Source: Prorocentrum cordatum
Lineage: Eukaryota; Sar; Dinophyceae; Prorocentrales; Prorocentraceae
Direction of reading: 5' to 3'
Length of the DNA: 62,500 nucleotides
Assembly: GCA_963575745.1 (NCBI GenBank)
Contig: CAUYUJ010002069.1
Location: 1 to 62,500 of the forward strand
Shown: in pieces, positions 20,755 to 32,964 of the stretch
How the letters are laid out: each line of letters begins with the position of its first letter
Numbering within the stretch: the first letter of the stretch is position 1
Notes under the pieces: model-generated
Seen by the model: only the letters and a program-made list of their open reading frames with translations
Told to the model about the DNA's origin: nothing
Database searches by the model: none
Program-made: the position numbers and the translations under genes

Positions 20755-21200
20755 GAGTCTTCTGGATTCGAGAATATTGTCTTGGAAGCTGGGGCTGGGG
20801 GGGCCCAGAGGTGCTTGAGTGGACTGGAGTCCCCGCCCCGAGAGTCGTCCTCCTGGGGGGTGTGGACTCTAGAGTCCACTGGGACCCCTAGGGAGCCCCC
20901 GAGCCCCGGCTTTCATTCTTCGGAATTTAGGAAGACCAGAGACTCTCGGTACGCAGGCACTCAGCGGGAGGTTTTGGATTCTTCGAATTCGAGAAAACGT
21001 TGTTTGGGAAGTTGGGGCTGGGGGCTGGGAGGGGGGGGGGGGGGCCAGAGGGGCCCCAGTGGACTCTGGAGTCCGCGGCCCGAGGCTTGTTCTTTCGGGG
21101 GCCGATTGCGGTCCATGTTCCAATCAAAAGTTGCAGTGAACCGTATGAATGGCCTCAGAGGGGCCCTGGTGGGCTCGAGGGTCCACCAGGGCCCTTCTGG
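20755..21200 (+). repeat. tandem duplication of an approximately 225-bp block
   Basis: Both 20760-20880 and 20980-21105 run TTGGATTC..GAGAA, then TTGTYTTGGAAGYTGGGGCTGG, CCAGAGG, AGTGGACT, GGAGTCC, GCCCCGAG/GGCCCGAG and GTC/GTTCTTTCGGGGG. Each copy ends with text about GGGGCCC and GGGACCCTCC. No gene recognised. Confidence 0.85.
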
Positions 21201-21234
21201 GGACCCTCCAAGCCCAGGTTTCTCTCCATCTGTT

Positions 21235-21357
21235 GCCAACCCTCGTGTGTTGGGTTCTCGTTTTGAATAGAGCACTGTGGTCTCCATCCTTCGCATCCAC
21301 CTCCTCCTCCTCCTCCTCCTCCTCCTCCTCCTCCTCCTCCTCCTCCTCCTCCTCCCC
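21235..21357 (+). repeat. dispersed repeat with (TCC)n tail, second copy
   Basis: Matches 9977-10010, including TGTTGGGTTCTCGTTTTGAA, and like it runs into TCC triplets (21296-21355). The LINE C-terminal region begins right after. Confidence 0.8.
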
Positions 21358-21359
21358 CT

Positions 21360-23070
21360 CTCCGCACGCTCCCATCCAGCAAAGCAGCCGCCGTCACGTG
21401 CCTTGGCTACGTCGGCCAGCTCTTCGAACCACCCGAGGGCATCCTGCAGAAGGAGCTACAGGCCATCAACAAGCTGCTGCGCGTCGCCCCCTCCAGCTTC
21501 GCCAAGTCCGACGTCCTCGCGATGTCGCTCTGGACGAATGCGGAGGTCCCCATCGGCATCGAGAACTACCTGGCCGCCACTCTCTGGAGAACGGCGTCTA
21601 CCACTGTGACAGAGTGGAGACGCGCACATAGCGAACTTTGCGACACCGCTTACGACCAGCTTCCCGCCACCACTGCACTGCAAGGCGTGTGGTGCAACGA
21701 TTGCGGGGAGATCAAGACCGCCATCGTCCAGCGCTTCGAGGGTGTCATCAACTCCACCTTCTTCGTTGACTGTAAAGGATCACATCTCAAGCACCTGACC
21801 CGTACTGCCCCGCGCACGAGCCGCCGTGATCGCCAGCCACAAGCGCGCCGCCAGAGCAGGACAGCATGTTATCCTTCAACGCCATGCCCCTGACCTATCT
21901 CAACAACCTGACCGCCATCAGCATCGCAACAAGTCCAAGATCACGCCGCAGAAAGCTTACGTGAAGTCGTTGAACGAGCAGCTCTACATTGACATCATGC
22001 CTGACACCATTAAGCGCCGCCTGATCGCATGGTACCCGACGCTAGACCCTGCCCGCCAACTTACGCGAGAGCCGCCATCTGGACCGCGACGTGAAGCTGA
22101 ACGAACCCAAGAGCGCCTTCTTAACAGAGCGCGCTCATGGGCTGCACACTGGCTGCCTGACCGCCTGTTGAACGACCGACCCACCAACAACCAAGACGAC
22201 TGGGGCATTGGTGCGTCACCTAGTTCTACGAGTTGCTCGGCACCGACCTGTTCCAGCCGTTGTACACGACCGACACACAACGACGCCGCATCGCCATCGA
22301 CATGTGCAATCAAGCGTGGGCCACCAGCGGCCCTGAACGTATCCTCCTGGAGTACCGCCTGTCCCGCACAGTGACCCAGGGCGAGTCGCCATGCAGCCGA
22401 TCACCACGCAGTCGAACATCGTTGCTCAGCCACGAGGCTGCCCAACACCGGGCCCGACTCCGCTGGATAGCCCACATCCTCCCTTTGCTGGAGCCCGACG
22501 CCGATCCGGACGACATTCACCGCGACGACGACGACGTGGGCGCTGAAGACCCACCTGCCGACGCCGACGCACAGCGTGACCTCATTCAAGTCCAACAAGG
22601 TCCTGATGATCTCCCCGCTCGGTGGATGCGCCTCCGCACCCACCTCGCGACGCTGCCGCCCTCCAGGCTGTGGAGCGCCCTGGAGGTCCTCACGGGCGCG
22701 TGGACGACCTCGCACAGGATGCACATGCTCCCGACCAAGCGCCCATGCCATTTCGGGTGCCTGCACGCCGACGACAACATCCAGCACTATTTAGTATGTG
22801 AATGGATGTGGCACCAGCTGAGCTTACCGCGCGGCCAGCTGAGCACCAACATCATGACGAGGCTCGGCCTCCCCGAGCTGACCGAGCCGTTCCACGGCGA
22901 GAACGGCATCCCGAACAGCATCGCCAGGCTCTCCGTGGCCACCAGGGCATACCACCTCACGAAGGGACATCCCAATGACCTACAGCAAGCAGACGACCGC
23001 CGTTGCAGCCGCTCGCCGTGCCCTGAAGCTGCCCGCAGATCTGTCGGGCGGGGCTGGCGTGCCGTAGCGC
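21360..23070 (+). pseudogene. LINE ORF2 C-terminal part (post-RT and zinc-knuckle end)
   Basis: A frame open from the end of the TCC tract reads RTLPSSKAAAVTCLGYVGQL, FEPPEGILQKELQAINKLL and LAATLWRTASTTVTEWRRAH (21363-21640). This fits the helical connector that follows the polymerase in dinoflagellate LINEs. A second frame (21826-22200) reads KAYVKSLNEQLYIDIMPDTI. A third (22233-23080) ends with LWSALEVLTGAWTTSHRM and a zinc-knuckle-like CHFGCLHADDNIQHYLVCEW (Cys, Cys, His, Cys spacing 3, 9, 4) at about 22745-22805. RLGLPELTEPFHGEN follows. Two frame changes break it. The 5-prime part, including the polymerase, is absent, as in typical truncated LINE copies. Codon choice is still clean, so the copy is younger than the one at 11.95 kb. 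Confidence 0.7.
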
Positions 23071-23403
23071 GGCCTACAGACAGACGCGCCCTCTCAGGCG
23101 ACGTTCGCTCCTCTTCCCCCTCTCCCCCTCCTGCCTCCTTGGCTCCCTTGCTCGTACCTTTCCTACATGGGGGCTGCGAACTGCGCAACGTCTATTGGCG
23201 GCCAGGAGAGCTCGAGCAGACAACGGATGTCGTCCCACTGTGCTTCATTCAGCGCACGTCTGCTTCGTCCAGGAGGCTCGGGCGCGACGCAGCGTCCACA
23301 CGCGTCCTCGTGAGCATCCCGACTGTCGCTTCGTTCCTGGGTTCCTGAGAGGTCCAGCGGAGGTGGCAGTCACGCGAGACCTCACGGCCCCCTGTGAGCC
23401 TGC

Positions 23404-23421
23404 CATCGTCGTCGTCGCCGC

Positions 23422-23467
<46 letters not shown>

Positions 23468-23502
23468 CTCCTCCTCCTCCTCCTCCTCCTCCTCCTCGTC
23501 CT
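23404..23502 (+). repeat. (GTC)n/(CCT)n microsatellite
   Basis: GTC then CCT triplets, lying about 330 bases after the last recognisable LINE codons. Confidence 0.93.
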
Positions 23503-23692
23503 CGCCCTTTTTCTCAATTGCGCAACGTTGTTCTTCCCCCCTCGCGTGGCCCCCTCGCGTCGGACGTCGTTTTTTGTCGTCGTTCGTGACGTGGGCAGCC
23601 AGGTCTCCCGACCCGCCTCCCCCGAGGGCCAGGCTTTGGGAGTCGCCGATCGTTTTCGAACGGCCCCCGGGGCCGTGAATCGGCGGCGAGCG

Positions 23693-23886
23693 AGGGGGGA
23701 AGCGAGAAGGAAAAGGCCTTCTCAGAAGGCGGCGTGGCTTCTCAGAAGCGCTCCGGCCTTCTGAGAAGTTTCCTGCGTCTTCGGGAAAGGTTCAGGAAAC
23801 TGATCGGAAGGCTGGGGACCTTCCAAACCTTTAAGAGGGCCCGCCCCTTCTCACTTCCCCCCGAGAGACTGGCCGCCACGATTTTT
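23693..23886 (+). repeat. AGAAGGCC-rich dispersed repeat, copy without insertion
   Basis: GAGAAGG, GGCCTTCTCAGAAGGCGGCG, CCTTCTGAGAAG, TTCGGGAA, then GAAGGCTGGGGACCTTC and GGCCCGCCCCTTCTCACTTC. The same order is present at 42143-42500, but there a 174-bp element sits between GAAGGCC and GAGGCCGGGGGAC. This copy is therefore the empty site. A fragment also occurs at 61717-61770. Confidence 0.88.
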
Positions 23887-25030
23887 TCGGGACGCGGGGG
23901 TCCGAGGGTTTGATTTCAGGGTCGTTCTTGTCGGGCGGGGGACAATCAGGGTGGCCCAAATCGGGGGGTGAAGTCATGGCGAAAGGGGGGGGCCTTTTAA
24001 GGCCCATTTGGGGGCCCTGCTGGCTCCCGAGGGGGCTCTAAAGGGCTCCTGCAGGGCCCTTCTCTTCATCCCCCGTTTAGGTTTCCCCCCATTAACACCC
24101 GCCCGAGGTCGTTCTTGTATTTTTCGTTGGGGATTTCATTTCGTCCTTTCGCCGTTGCTGCTGGTGGCTCTGGTGAGCTTTCGACGCTGGCTTGCGTTTC
24201 CGCATCAGAATGTCCTGGGCGTGCGGGGCTTGTCGTCAGCCTGGAGGATCACCCGGCATCGACTTGTTTGAAACAAACGATGCTGGGGGATCCTCCTGGC
24301 TGACATCGATCGATGTCAGGACATCTCTGGGTCGTCTTGGTCCGGCTTCTCTTCCCTGAAAGTATTGCTCGTATCCTTCCGTCCTTTTTCTCCCCTTCCC
24401 CGGAATATTCCTGGTAAGATTGCTCCCCGCTTTTCTCCTCCGCTTTCCTCCTCGCCAGGCGCGCCAGGCCCACTCCTATTGCTCCTTTTCCTCGCGCTCA
24501 CCCCTCCTCTGCTTCTTATGTTTTCCCTTATTCATATGATTATTCTCAGTATTCAAAGTCAGAATGTTCTTATTATTTTTATGTGTATTATTATTCCTCT
24601 TCTTCTGAGCGTTGCCCTTCTTCATCCGCTCGCCTCCTCAACCTCCTCCTCCTCCCTTTTCCTCTGGCGCGAACCTGCCTGGGCCCAGCTCCTCCGAAAC
24701 ATCCATCCCCTGACCCCTCCTGGACGCCATCCATCCCGCAGCCCATGGCCACTAGGGGCGCCCCACGAAGAGTCCGAGAGCCTCATCCCGAGGCGTCGCC
24801 CTTCCCCCATCGCCATCGCCCCCGCATCCGACGATGCATTTTGTTCCGCGAGGTGGGCCCGCTGAGGCTCTCGACCGTGTCCTGAGGACCCCTCTCGATG
24901 AGCCGAGGACCTCTTTATGGACCCTCGGCCAACGAAGACGTCAATGAAGGAGGGTCCACACGCACCCTCACCTCTTTGTTACACCGTAACCCAATACACC
25001 AGCCAACCAAGTACTCATCTTCATCCAGGG
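23887..25030. other. unassigned spacer
   Basis: No gene recognised. Bases 24370-24760 are pyrimidine-rich. Short frames exist on both strands. Confidence 0.4.
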
Positions 25031-25035
25031 CGCTC

Positions 25036-25475
25036 TCTGGCGGGGGCCCCGACACGGGCCTCCGCAGAGGCCGAGGGCGGGGCAAGGCCGGCCGCCGCGA
25101 TCTTGCTTCGCCCCCGGAGTGCTCGACTCCGTCCCGGGGGACCGTGTTTTTTCACCTTAGCTTTCCGGCTGTCCTGGGTCGGGGCATGGAGCAGCGACGC
25201 CACCGCCACCTCCACCACCTGGACCAGGAGGGCCACCCCCAGCGAGGAGGTCTGCCCCCCCCGCTGGGAATAGGCAATTTCTGTTCCCACCGGGGCCCTG
25301 AAACGGGCTTCCGCGGAAGCCAGAGGCGTTGCAAAGCCATCCGCCGCGAGTTTCCCACATGTCCTAAGGTGGGGTGCCTGTCATTCCCCATATCCTAAGA
25401 CGGGTTCTCCTTATCCCCCAAATTCAATGGATGGGGTTCTTTTTTCCCATTCCCTAAAGATGGGGCTCTTATCGT
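25036..25475 (+). repeat. direct repeat pair and short tandem GGGGTTCTT-type repeat
   Basis: GGGGCCCCGACACGGGCCTC at 25040 and GGGGCCCTGAAACGGGCTTC at 25290 open two homologous blocks of about 65 bases, 250 apart. From 25362 to 25475 a unit of about 32-36 bases (CCTAAGG/ACGGGG-TTCT-CCCAT) repeats three to four times. Confidence 0.75.
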
Positions 25476-25569
25476 TCTGACCGCGCCGGCTCCCTCACCT
25501 CCCTCCTCCTCCTCCGCCGCCTCCTCCACTTCCTTCATCTTTCTCTTCTTCTTCCTCACGGGAGGAAGA

Positions 25570-26179
25570 TGTTGGTCATGATGACGACGATGATGAGATG
25601 ATGAGAAGGATGACGTTTTTGATGATTCTGATGATGATGATAATGGTGATGATGATTGTGGTGATGATGATGTCAGTGATTCCGACGATGACCGCGATGA
25701 TGATGCTGGTGATGATGATGATGATGATGATGCTGATGATGACGATCATGTTGACGATGATGACGATGGGGTTGACGATGATGATGATGACGATGATGAT
25801 GATGATGACGTCGATGACGATGGTGATGATGATTACCATGATGATGATGATAATGAGACGGATGACTGTATCGATGATGATGGCGATGATGATGATGCTG
25901 ATGATGATGACGATGACAGTGCTGTCGATGCTGATCACGACGATAGTGCTGATGAGGATGCTGTTGTTGATGATGATGGCGACGAATATGACGATGGTAA
26001 TGATGACGCTGATGATGACGATGATGATGGCGACGGCGACGGCGACGGCGACGACGATGGTGACGATGATGATGATGTTGCTGATGATGATGGTGATGAT
26101 GAATGATGATGATGCTGATGATGAGGATGCTGTTGTTGATGATGATGGCGACGAATATGATGATGGTGGTGATGACGCC

Positions 26180-26214
<35 letters not shown>

Positions 26215-26408
26215 CGATGATGATGGCGACGGCGACGGCAACGGCGACGACGATGGTGATGATGATGATGTTGCTGATGATGATGGTGATGATGAGTGAT
26301 GATGATGATAATAATGATGGTGATGCTGATGCTGATGCTGATGCTGATGGTGATGATGAGTGATGATGATGATGATGGCGACGGCGACGGCGACGGCGAC
26401 GACGATGG

Positions 26409-26440
<32 letters not shown>

Positions 26441-26476
26441 TTGCTGATGATGATGGTGGTGATGAGTGATGATGAG

Positions 26477-26529
<53 letters not shown>

Positions 26530-26575
26530 TTGCTGATGATGATGGTGATGATGAGTGATGACGATGATTATGATA

Positions 26576-26668
<93 letters not shown>

Positions 26669-26795
26669 GTGATGGTGATGGTGATGGTGATGGTGATAGT
26701 GATGGTGATGATGATGCTGAGGCTGAGGCTGATGATGATGATAATAATAATGATGATGATAATAATAATGATGATAATAATGCTGATGATGTCGC
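25570..26795 (+). repeat. GAT-triplet array with GACGGC and GATGCT hexamers
   Basis: Long array of GAT with interruptions. Blocks such as GATGATGAGGATGCTGTTGTTG..GGCGACGAATATGA occur at 25945 and again at 26115, showing higher-order duplication of about 165 bases. Poly-Asp, poly-Met, poly-His and poly-Ile frames are artefacts. Confidence 0.95.
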
Positions 26796-27260
26796 AGGCG
26801 AGGCGCTGGTTTCAGCACACCCAGGGGGGGAGAGGGGGGGCAGGGGATATCTCGCTCCTCCGTTCGCGCCCAGATTGCAGGGATTGTCTCGAGCGGCTTG
26901 CCTGTTTGACCATATTCCGATTTCGGAGCAGTTTTTCAGGTTGTCTCGAGCGAGGCGCTGGTGTTCACACGCCCACGGTGTGGGGAGGGGGGCGGGGGGG
27001 CGTCAGGGGGTATCTCACTCCTCCGTTCGCGCCCAGATTATTGGGATGCCTTGAGCGGTTTGCCTGTTTGTGCCCGCATATTCCCCCGCTTTCGGAGCAG
27101 ATGTTGAGGATGTCTCGGGCGAGGCGCCGGTTTTCGCATCCCAGGGGGCACAGCTTTCGAGGATGTCTTGGGCAGCTTGCTTGCTTTGCTGGCCATAACC
27201 ATTTGCGTTCAGAGCAGGTCCTGTGGATGACTCGGGTGAGGCGCTGGCTTCAACACCCTA
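26790..27260 (+). repeat. GCGAGGCGCTGG-family repeat, about three to four units
   Basis: The words GATGTCTCGGGCGAGGCGCTGG, TTCAGCACACCC plus a G run, TTCGCGCCCAGATT, GAGCGGTTTGCCTG and TTTCGGAGCAG recur every 120-160 bases. Further units lie at 28500-28580, 29596-29890 and 30640-31790. Confidence 0.9.
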
Positions 27261-27289
27261 GGAGGCCGAGGTTGGGATTGTGTCCCAGA

Positions 27290-27670
27290 TTCACGTATGC
27301 TCAAACTCACTCGTGCTCAGACTCACTCATATCCAGATTCGTACTCAGCATACCCATAGCCAGACTCGCTCACACTCAGATTTACACACACTCAGACCCA
27401 CTCACACCTAGACCCACCCACCCTCAGACTCACGCGTAGTCAGACTCACTCGTACCCAGACCCACAGACCAAGACTCAAGCTCACCATATTTATGATCAG
27501 ACTCACGAACAATCAGACTGACACACACTCAGGATCACTCGCACTCAGACCCAACCACCCGCATAGTCACTCGTAGTCAGACTTGTTCGTACCCAAACCC
27601 ATTCAGACTCAGACTCGCACTCATTAGACTCATGCCCAGACCCACTCACATCCAGATTTATCCACAGTCA
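27290..27670 (+). repeat. CTCAGACTCACTCAC degenerate repeat
   Basis: Loose tandem words ACTCAGACTC, CTCACACTCAG and ACCCAGACCCAC with no fixed unit. It follows the GCGAGGCGCTGG family and precedes another GAT array. Confidence 0.88.
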
Positions 27671-27689
27671 GACCCAATCCCACTCTGAA

Positions 27690-28163
27690 TGATGATGATG
27701 ATGATGATGATGGTGATACTGATGCTGATGCTGATGCTGATGCTGATGCTGATGATGATGATGATGATGCTGGCGATGATGCGGGTGGTGGTGATGGTGA
27801 TGATGCTGATGAGCAGGATGGTGGCGCCGTCGATGATTAGATCACCAATGATGGTGACGACGCTGACGATGACGATGCTGATGATGATGCTGACGATGAT
27901 GCTGATGACGATGATGCTGATGATGATGATGGTGCTGATGATGATGACGATGACGATGATACTGTTATTGATGATGATGCTGGTGATGCTGGTGGTGATG
28001 ATGGATATTATGATGGTCATGCTGATGCTACTGGTGATGATGATGGTGATGATGCAATGTTGCAATGCTGGTGATGGTGATGATGCTGCTGACGATGGTG
28101 ATGGTGGCGGAGCAGAATCTGAGGATGTCTCGGGCTATGCGTTGATGCTGAGGATGATGATGG

Positions 28164-28198
<35 letters not shown>

Positions 28199-28349
28199 GC
28201 GATGGTGATGGTGGCGATGGTGATGGCGGTGATGATGATGATGTTGATCCTGATGATGATTTGATGGTGGTGATGACGATGGTGGTGGTAATGTTAATGA
28301 TGATGATGGTTATGGTGTTGCTGATGATGATGGTGATGATGCTGCTGCA

Positions 28350-28425
<76 letters not shown>

Positions 28426-28505
28426 GTGATGCTGATGATGATGATGATGATGATGATGATGCTGATGATGATGATGTTGCTGCTGGTGATGACGATGATG
28501 GTGGT
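27690..28505 (+). repeat. GAT-triplet array
   Basis: GAT, GGT and GCT triplets; purest at 28350-28425. A GCGAGGCGCTGG-family fragment interrupts at 28095-28135. Confidence 0.95.
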
Positions 28506-29139
28506 GGAGCAGCGGTTGTGGATGTCTCGGGCGATGCGCTGGTTTCAGCACACCCAGGAGGGGGGGAGGGGGGGCAGCGGTGCAGCGAATAACAGTTGCA
28601 CGTTGTTGGAGCCATTTTGGGTCGACTTTACCTCATGTTGTCAGGTGAGTGGGATCGATCATACGTGTCCTCGGGCAATCGGCCAGAAGGGCGAATCCAG
28701 CAGCACACTTTGTTGCAGCGACTTTGGGCCGACGTTGCCATCGATGAGTGAGATCGATCGTGCGTGTCCTTGGACACCCCATGCAACGCAGCGGTCTTGG
28801 TGGCCAGATCACTCTGGCACAGCTCACGTCGCACAGGTATGCTCGGGCCACTGACGTGCAGAGAAACCCACCCTGAACTTAGCCATGCTCAGACTCATGC
28901 ACAAAGACCCCGTCGAACTACTGAGAGTGATCCACACTCCAACTTATTCATGATTAGACGCACTCCCCGTCTCTTCGAAGCCTCTTGCGCCTAGACACTC
29001 ACGGCGGAAACGATCCATGCAATTAGATGCACATATGGGGAGCTCCACGCAGTGAATACTTATCACTCCGACCACGCCGACCCCTCACACCACACCTCCG
29101 CCCTCTTCCCCCTCCTCAGGGTCACACTCAGGGTTGCTA

Positions 29140-29140
<1 letters not shown>
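28505..29140 (+). repeat. GCGAGGCGCTGG fragment, then a 92-bp direct repeat and spacer
   Basis: Bases 28505-28580 are a family unit. Bases 28595-28680 and 28705-28775 are two copies of a block sharing TTTGGGYCGAC, ATCGATC and CGTGTCCT. Bases 28930-29060 carry GGCGGAAACGATC, ATGCACAT and GGGGAGCTCCACGCAGTGAATA, repeated at 30170-30245. Confidence 0.8.
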
Positions 29141-29889
<749 letters not shown>

Positions 29890-29890
<1 letters not shown>

Positions 29891-30620
29891 ATGTCTCGAT
29901 GGTGATGATGATGATGACGGAACATATTGCGATGATGTCTCGAGAGGCGGTGGTGATGATGATGATGATGGTGGTGGTGATGATGAAGATGATGATGGTG
30001 ATCATGGTGGTGGTGGTGATGATGACGATGACGATGACGACGATGATGCTGATGACGATGACGATTGTAGCTCAGACGATCGACGAGCATGACGAGGATA
30101 ATCAAGATGCGCTAGACCCACTCCCTGTCTCTTAATACTCCAGCCCGTCTGTGTTCGAAGTCTCTTGCGGCTAGGCACTCGCGGCGGAAAAGGTCTATGC
30201 ACATAGGTGCACAGATGGGGAGCTCCACGCAATGAATAATTACTTGCACGGCTCCAGAAGCACTCCTCCTCCTCCTCCTCTTCCTCACCTTCTTCTCTTC
30301 CTCCTTTTACCCAACCAGAATAGCTCACTCACATTCCGACGCACTTCTACTCAGTCATATTCGGACTCGCCCACCTTCAGACGCACTCACACTCAGACTC
30401 GCTCATGCTGTGGCTCACTTGCCCTCGTACCCATTTGCAGTCAGGCTTGCCCACATTCAGATTCACTCGTTTTCAGATTCAATACGCTCAGACTTGCTCA
30501 CATTCATACTCGCTCACACGTGACTCGACTCACTCACCCTCGGACTCACTCCCATCCAGACCAGCTCACATTCAGACGCCTCTCATACTCGGATCCAGAC
30601 TTCACTCATACTCATTGGTT
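29890..30620 (+). repeat. GAT array, shared flank, CTCAGACTC repeat
   Basis: GAT triplets at 29895-30068, then the shared flank GGCGGAAAAGGTC..GGGGAGCTCCACGCAATGAATA at 30180-30240, a short CTC/TCC tract at 30265-30305, and CTCAGACTC words at 30330-30600. The order repeats that of 29140-28930 material, showing a composite higher-order array. Confidence 0.85.
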
Positions 30621-31800
30621 ACCCAATGCTCACCGCGATAAAGCAGGCGTAGCACTCGGGCACCCCGAGGAGGGGGCACCAGGGGCGGCTCCAGGATTCG
30701 CGCCCAGAACGGGGGGATGTCTCAAGCGGTCTGCCTTTCTGCGTGCCCAGCATTTTCTGTTTTCGGAGCAAATAGCGAGGATGTCTGAGGCGAGGCGCTG
30801 GTTTCAGCACGCCTGGGAGGAGGGGGCGCCGTCATTCCAGGGTTCGCGCCAGGATTGGGGGGGACGTCTCAAGCGGTTTGCTTGTTTGTGTGCCCGACTC
30901 CCTGTGCTGTTGGAGCAGATTGCGAGGATGTCTCAGGCGAGGCGTTGGTTTCAGCACTCTGGGGGGGGGGCGGGGCATTGACATTCCAGCGTTCGCGCCC
31001 AGATTGGGGGAATGTCTTAAGCGGTTTTCTTGTTTGGGTGCCCAACGTCTTTTGCTTCCGGAACAGATTGAGAGGATGCTTCAGGCGAGGCGCTGGTTTC
31101 AGCACTCCCGGGGGGGGGCGCCAGGGGCGGGTACATTCCAGGGTTCGCGCAAAGCTTGGGGGATGTCTCAGGCGGTTTGTCTGTTTGCGTGCTCAGCATC
31201 CTCTGCTGTCGGAGCAGATTGCGAGGATGTTCCAGGCGGTTTGCGCTTCTGCCCCCCAGACTTGTTCATTTTGGTCGTTCAATGGTAACCGCGATATAGC
31301 AGGCGCGGCACTTGGGCACCCCAAGGGGGAGCCGCCAGGGGTGGGGACGTTCCAGGGCTCGCGACAAGATTGTGGGGATGTCTCAGGCGGTTTGCCTGTT
31401 GCTGTCCCCCACGTCTATTTCTCTGTGTGGTCCAATGCCCGCCACGACATAGCAGGCGTGCCACTTGGGCACCCCCAGGGGGGAGCCGCCAAGAGTGGGG
31501 ACAGCCTAGGGCTCGCGCCAAATCCCCCTGATGTGTTCATTTGTTGTGGTCCATTGCTTACCACGACATAGCAGGCGTAGCATTCGGGTACCCCAAGGGG
31601 GAACCGCCAGAGGTGGGGGCACTTTTGGATTTTCGCTCAAATGGGGGGAGTGTCTCATGCGTTCTGCCTGTGTCTGCCCCCCCAGATGTTTCTCGTTTTG
31701 TGGCCCAATGCTCACCGTGATTTATCAGGCGTGGCACTTGGCGGCCCCAAAGTGGGTTCGTGCTCAGATCGGGAGGACGTCTCAGGTGGTTTGTTTGCTT
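30620..31800 (+). repeat. GCGAGGCGCTGG-family array with CAATGCTCACCGCGAT subunits
   Basis: Six to eight units of about 140-160 bases. Later units insert a CAATGCYCACCGYGATA, GCAGGCGTGGCACTTGGGCA and CCCCAAGG/GGGGAGCCGCCA segment. A relative of that segment lies at 32530-32600. Frames stay open through many units on both strands; I do not call them genes, since base changes are not concentrated at third positions. Confidence 0.88.
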
Positions 31801-32360
31801 TTGTTGGATTTGTGTGCTCCTCATTCACTCACTCATTTACCTCCTTTCCATTTCCCCCATTCGGACGCACTCATTCGCACTCGATCGGGTTTACTCATCA
31901 GCATGTCTTCCTCACTCAGACTGCTCATCACATTCAGACTCGCTCATTTTCATAACCGATCATATTCAGGCGCACAGTGTGTATTCGCTCATCTTCATAT
32001 TCGCTCAAACTCAGACTCACCCACACCCAGACCAACTCACACTCGGACTCATTCACACTTATAGTCGCCAGCTCTCAGACTCACTCATGCGCAGACTACC
32101 TCGCACCCAGGCTCACTCATATTCAGATTCGCATTCGTCAAACTTAAGTCAGAGTCACCCGAACCCCGAGCCACTTGCAGTCATCATACCCGCTCGTACA
32201 CTCGCTCGCACCCAGACGCAGTCGTATCCAGACCCGCTCGTATAATCGTTGGCCATATGCAGAACCTCCCACAGTCAGGCTCGATCATACCCGTGCCCAC
32301 CCGCACTCCGACTCCCTCGCGCGCTCAGATCACCCGCGCTACAGTCAACGCGCCTAGTAA
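31800..32360 (+). repeat. CTCAGACTC / CTCGCTCGCACC degenerate repeat
   Basis: Same word family as at 27290-27670. No fixed unit length. Confidence 0.85.
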
Positions 32361-32717
32361 GGACGCGTGCCTTCATCTAGGGTGCCCTTGAGTCCTTGCC
32401 TCTGCGGCCCGGCCCGTCCTTCGCCGTTTTCACTGGCCGCTCCCCGCCCCCAAAATCCAATTTCGGCCTCCAAGGGTCTTGCATCCTTACCACCCGTCCT
32501 TAATAAACGTTTTGACTGTAACGCTCACGCACGCAGATGGCTACCGCGATACAGCCGGCGTGGCACCTGGGCACCCCAGATGCCAGCAGGCGCCGCGAGT
32601 AAGCAGCACGCCAGAGAGTTGGCGTAGCAACGCCATATGCGCGTTTGCCTGGGTTGCCGAGGGGAGGACGGCACGGTAGAGTCCCCTCTCGCTCTTCCAG
32701 CTGAGTTTCTTTCGTCT

Positions 32718-32822
32718 CTCCTGAAAGATGCCCAAAGGAGAGGAGGAGGAGGAGGAGGAGGAGGAGAAGGAGGAGGAGAAGGAGGAGGAGGAGGAGGAGG
32801 AGGAGAAGGAGGAGGAGGACGA
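32718..32822 (+). repeat. (GAG)n with GAGAAG
   Basis: GAG triplets with regular GAGAAG variants. Confidence 0.93.
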
Positions 32823-32964
32823 GAACGTCACTGAAGTCATTGTCGTCGTCGTCATTCCCTACCTAGGCTCTGCCTAGAAGGGTTCTTACTCTCTAGCTTA
32901 AAGGGGCCGGGCAGTGGAAAGCGCCCCGGGCGGTTCCCCCAGTCCCCGCCCCGCGGTTCCCCCA

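Noticed and set aside
28608-28632. AGCCATTTTGG resembles the core of the dinoflagellate spliced leader
   Set aside because: Only 11 bases match in a row, the following bases differ, and the word belongs to a local direct repeat (TTTGGGYCGAC..ATCGATC) also at 28726. No donor GT or Sm-site follows.
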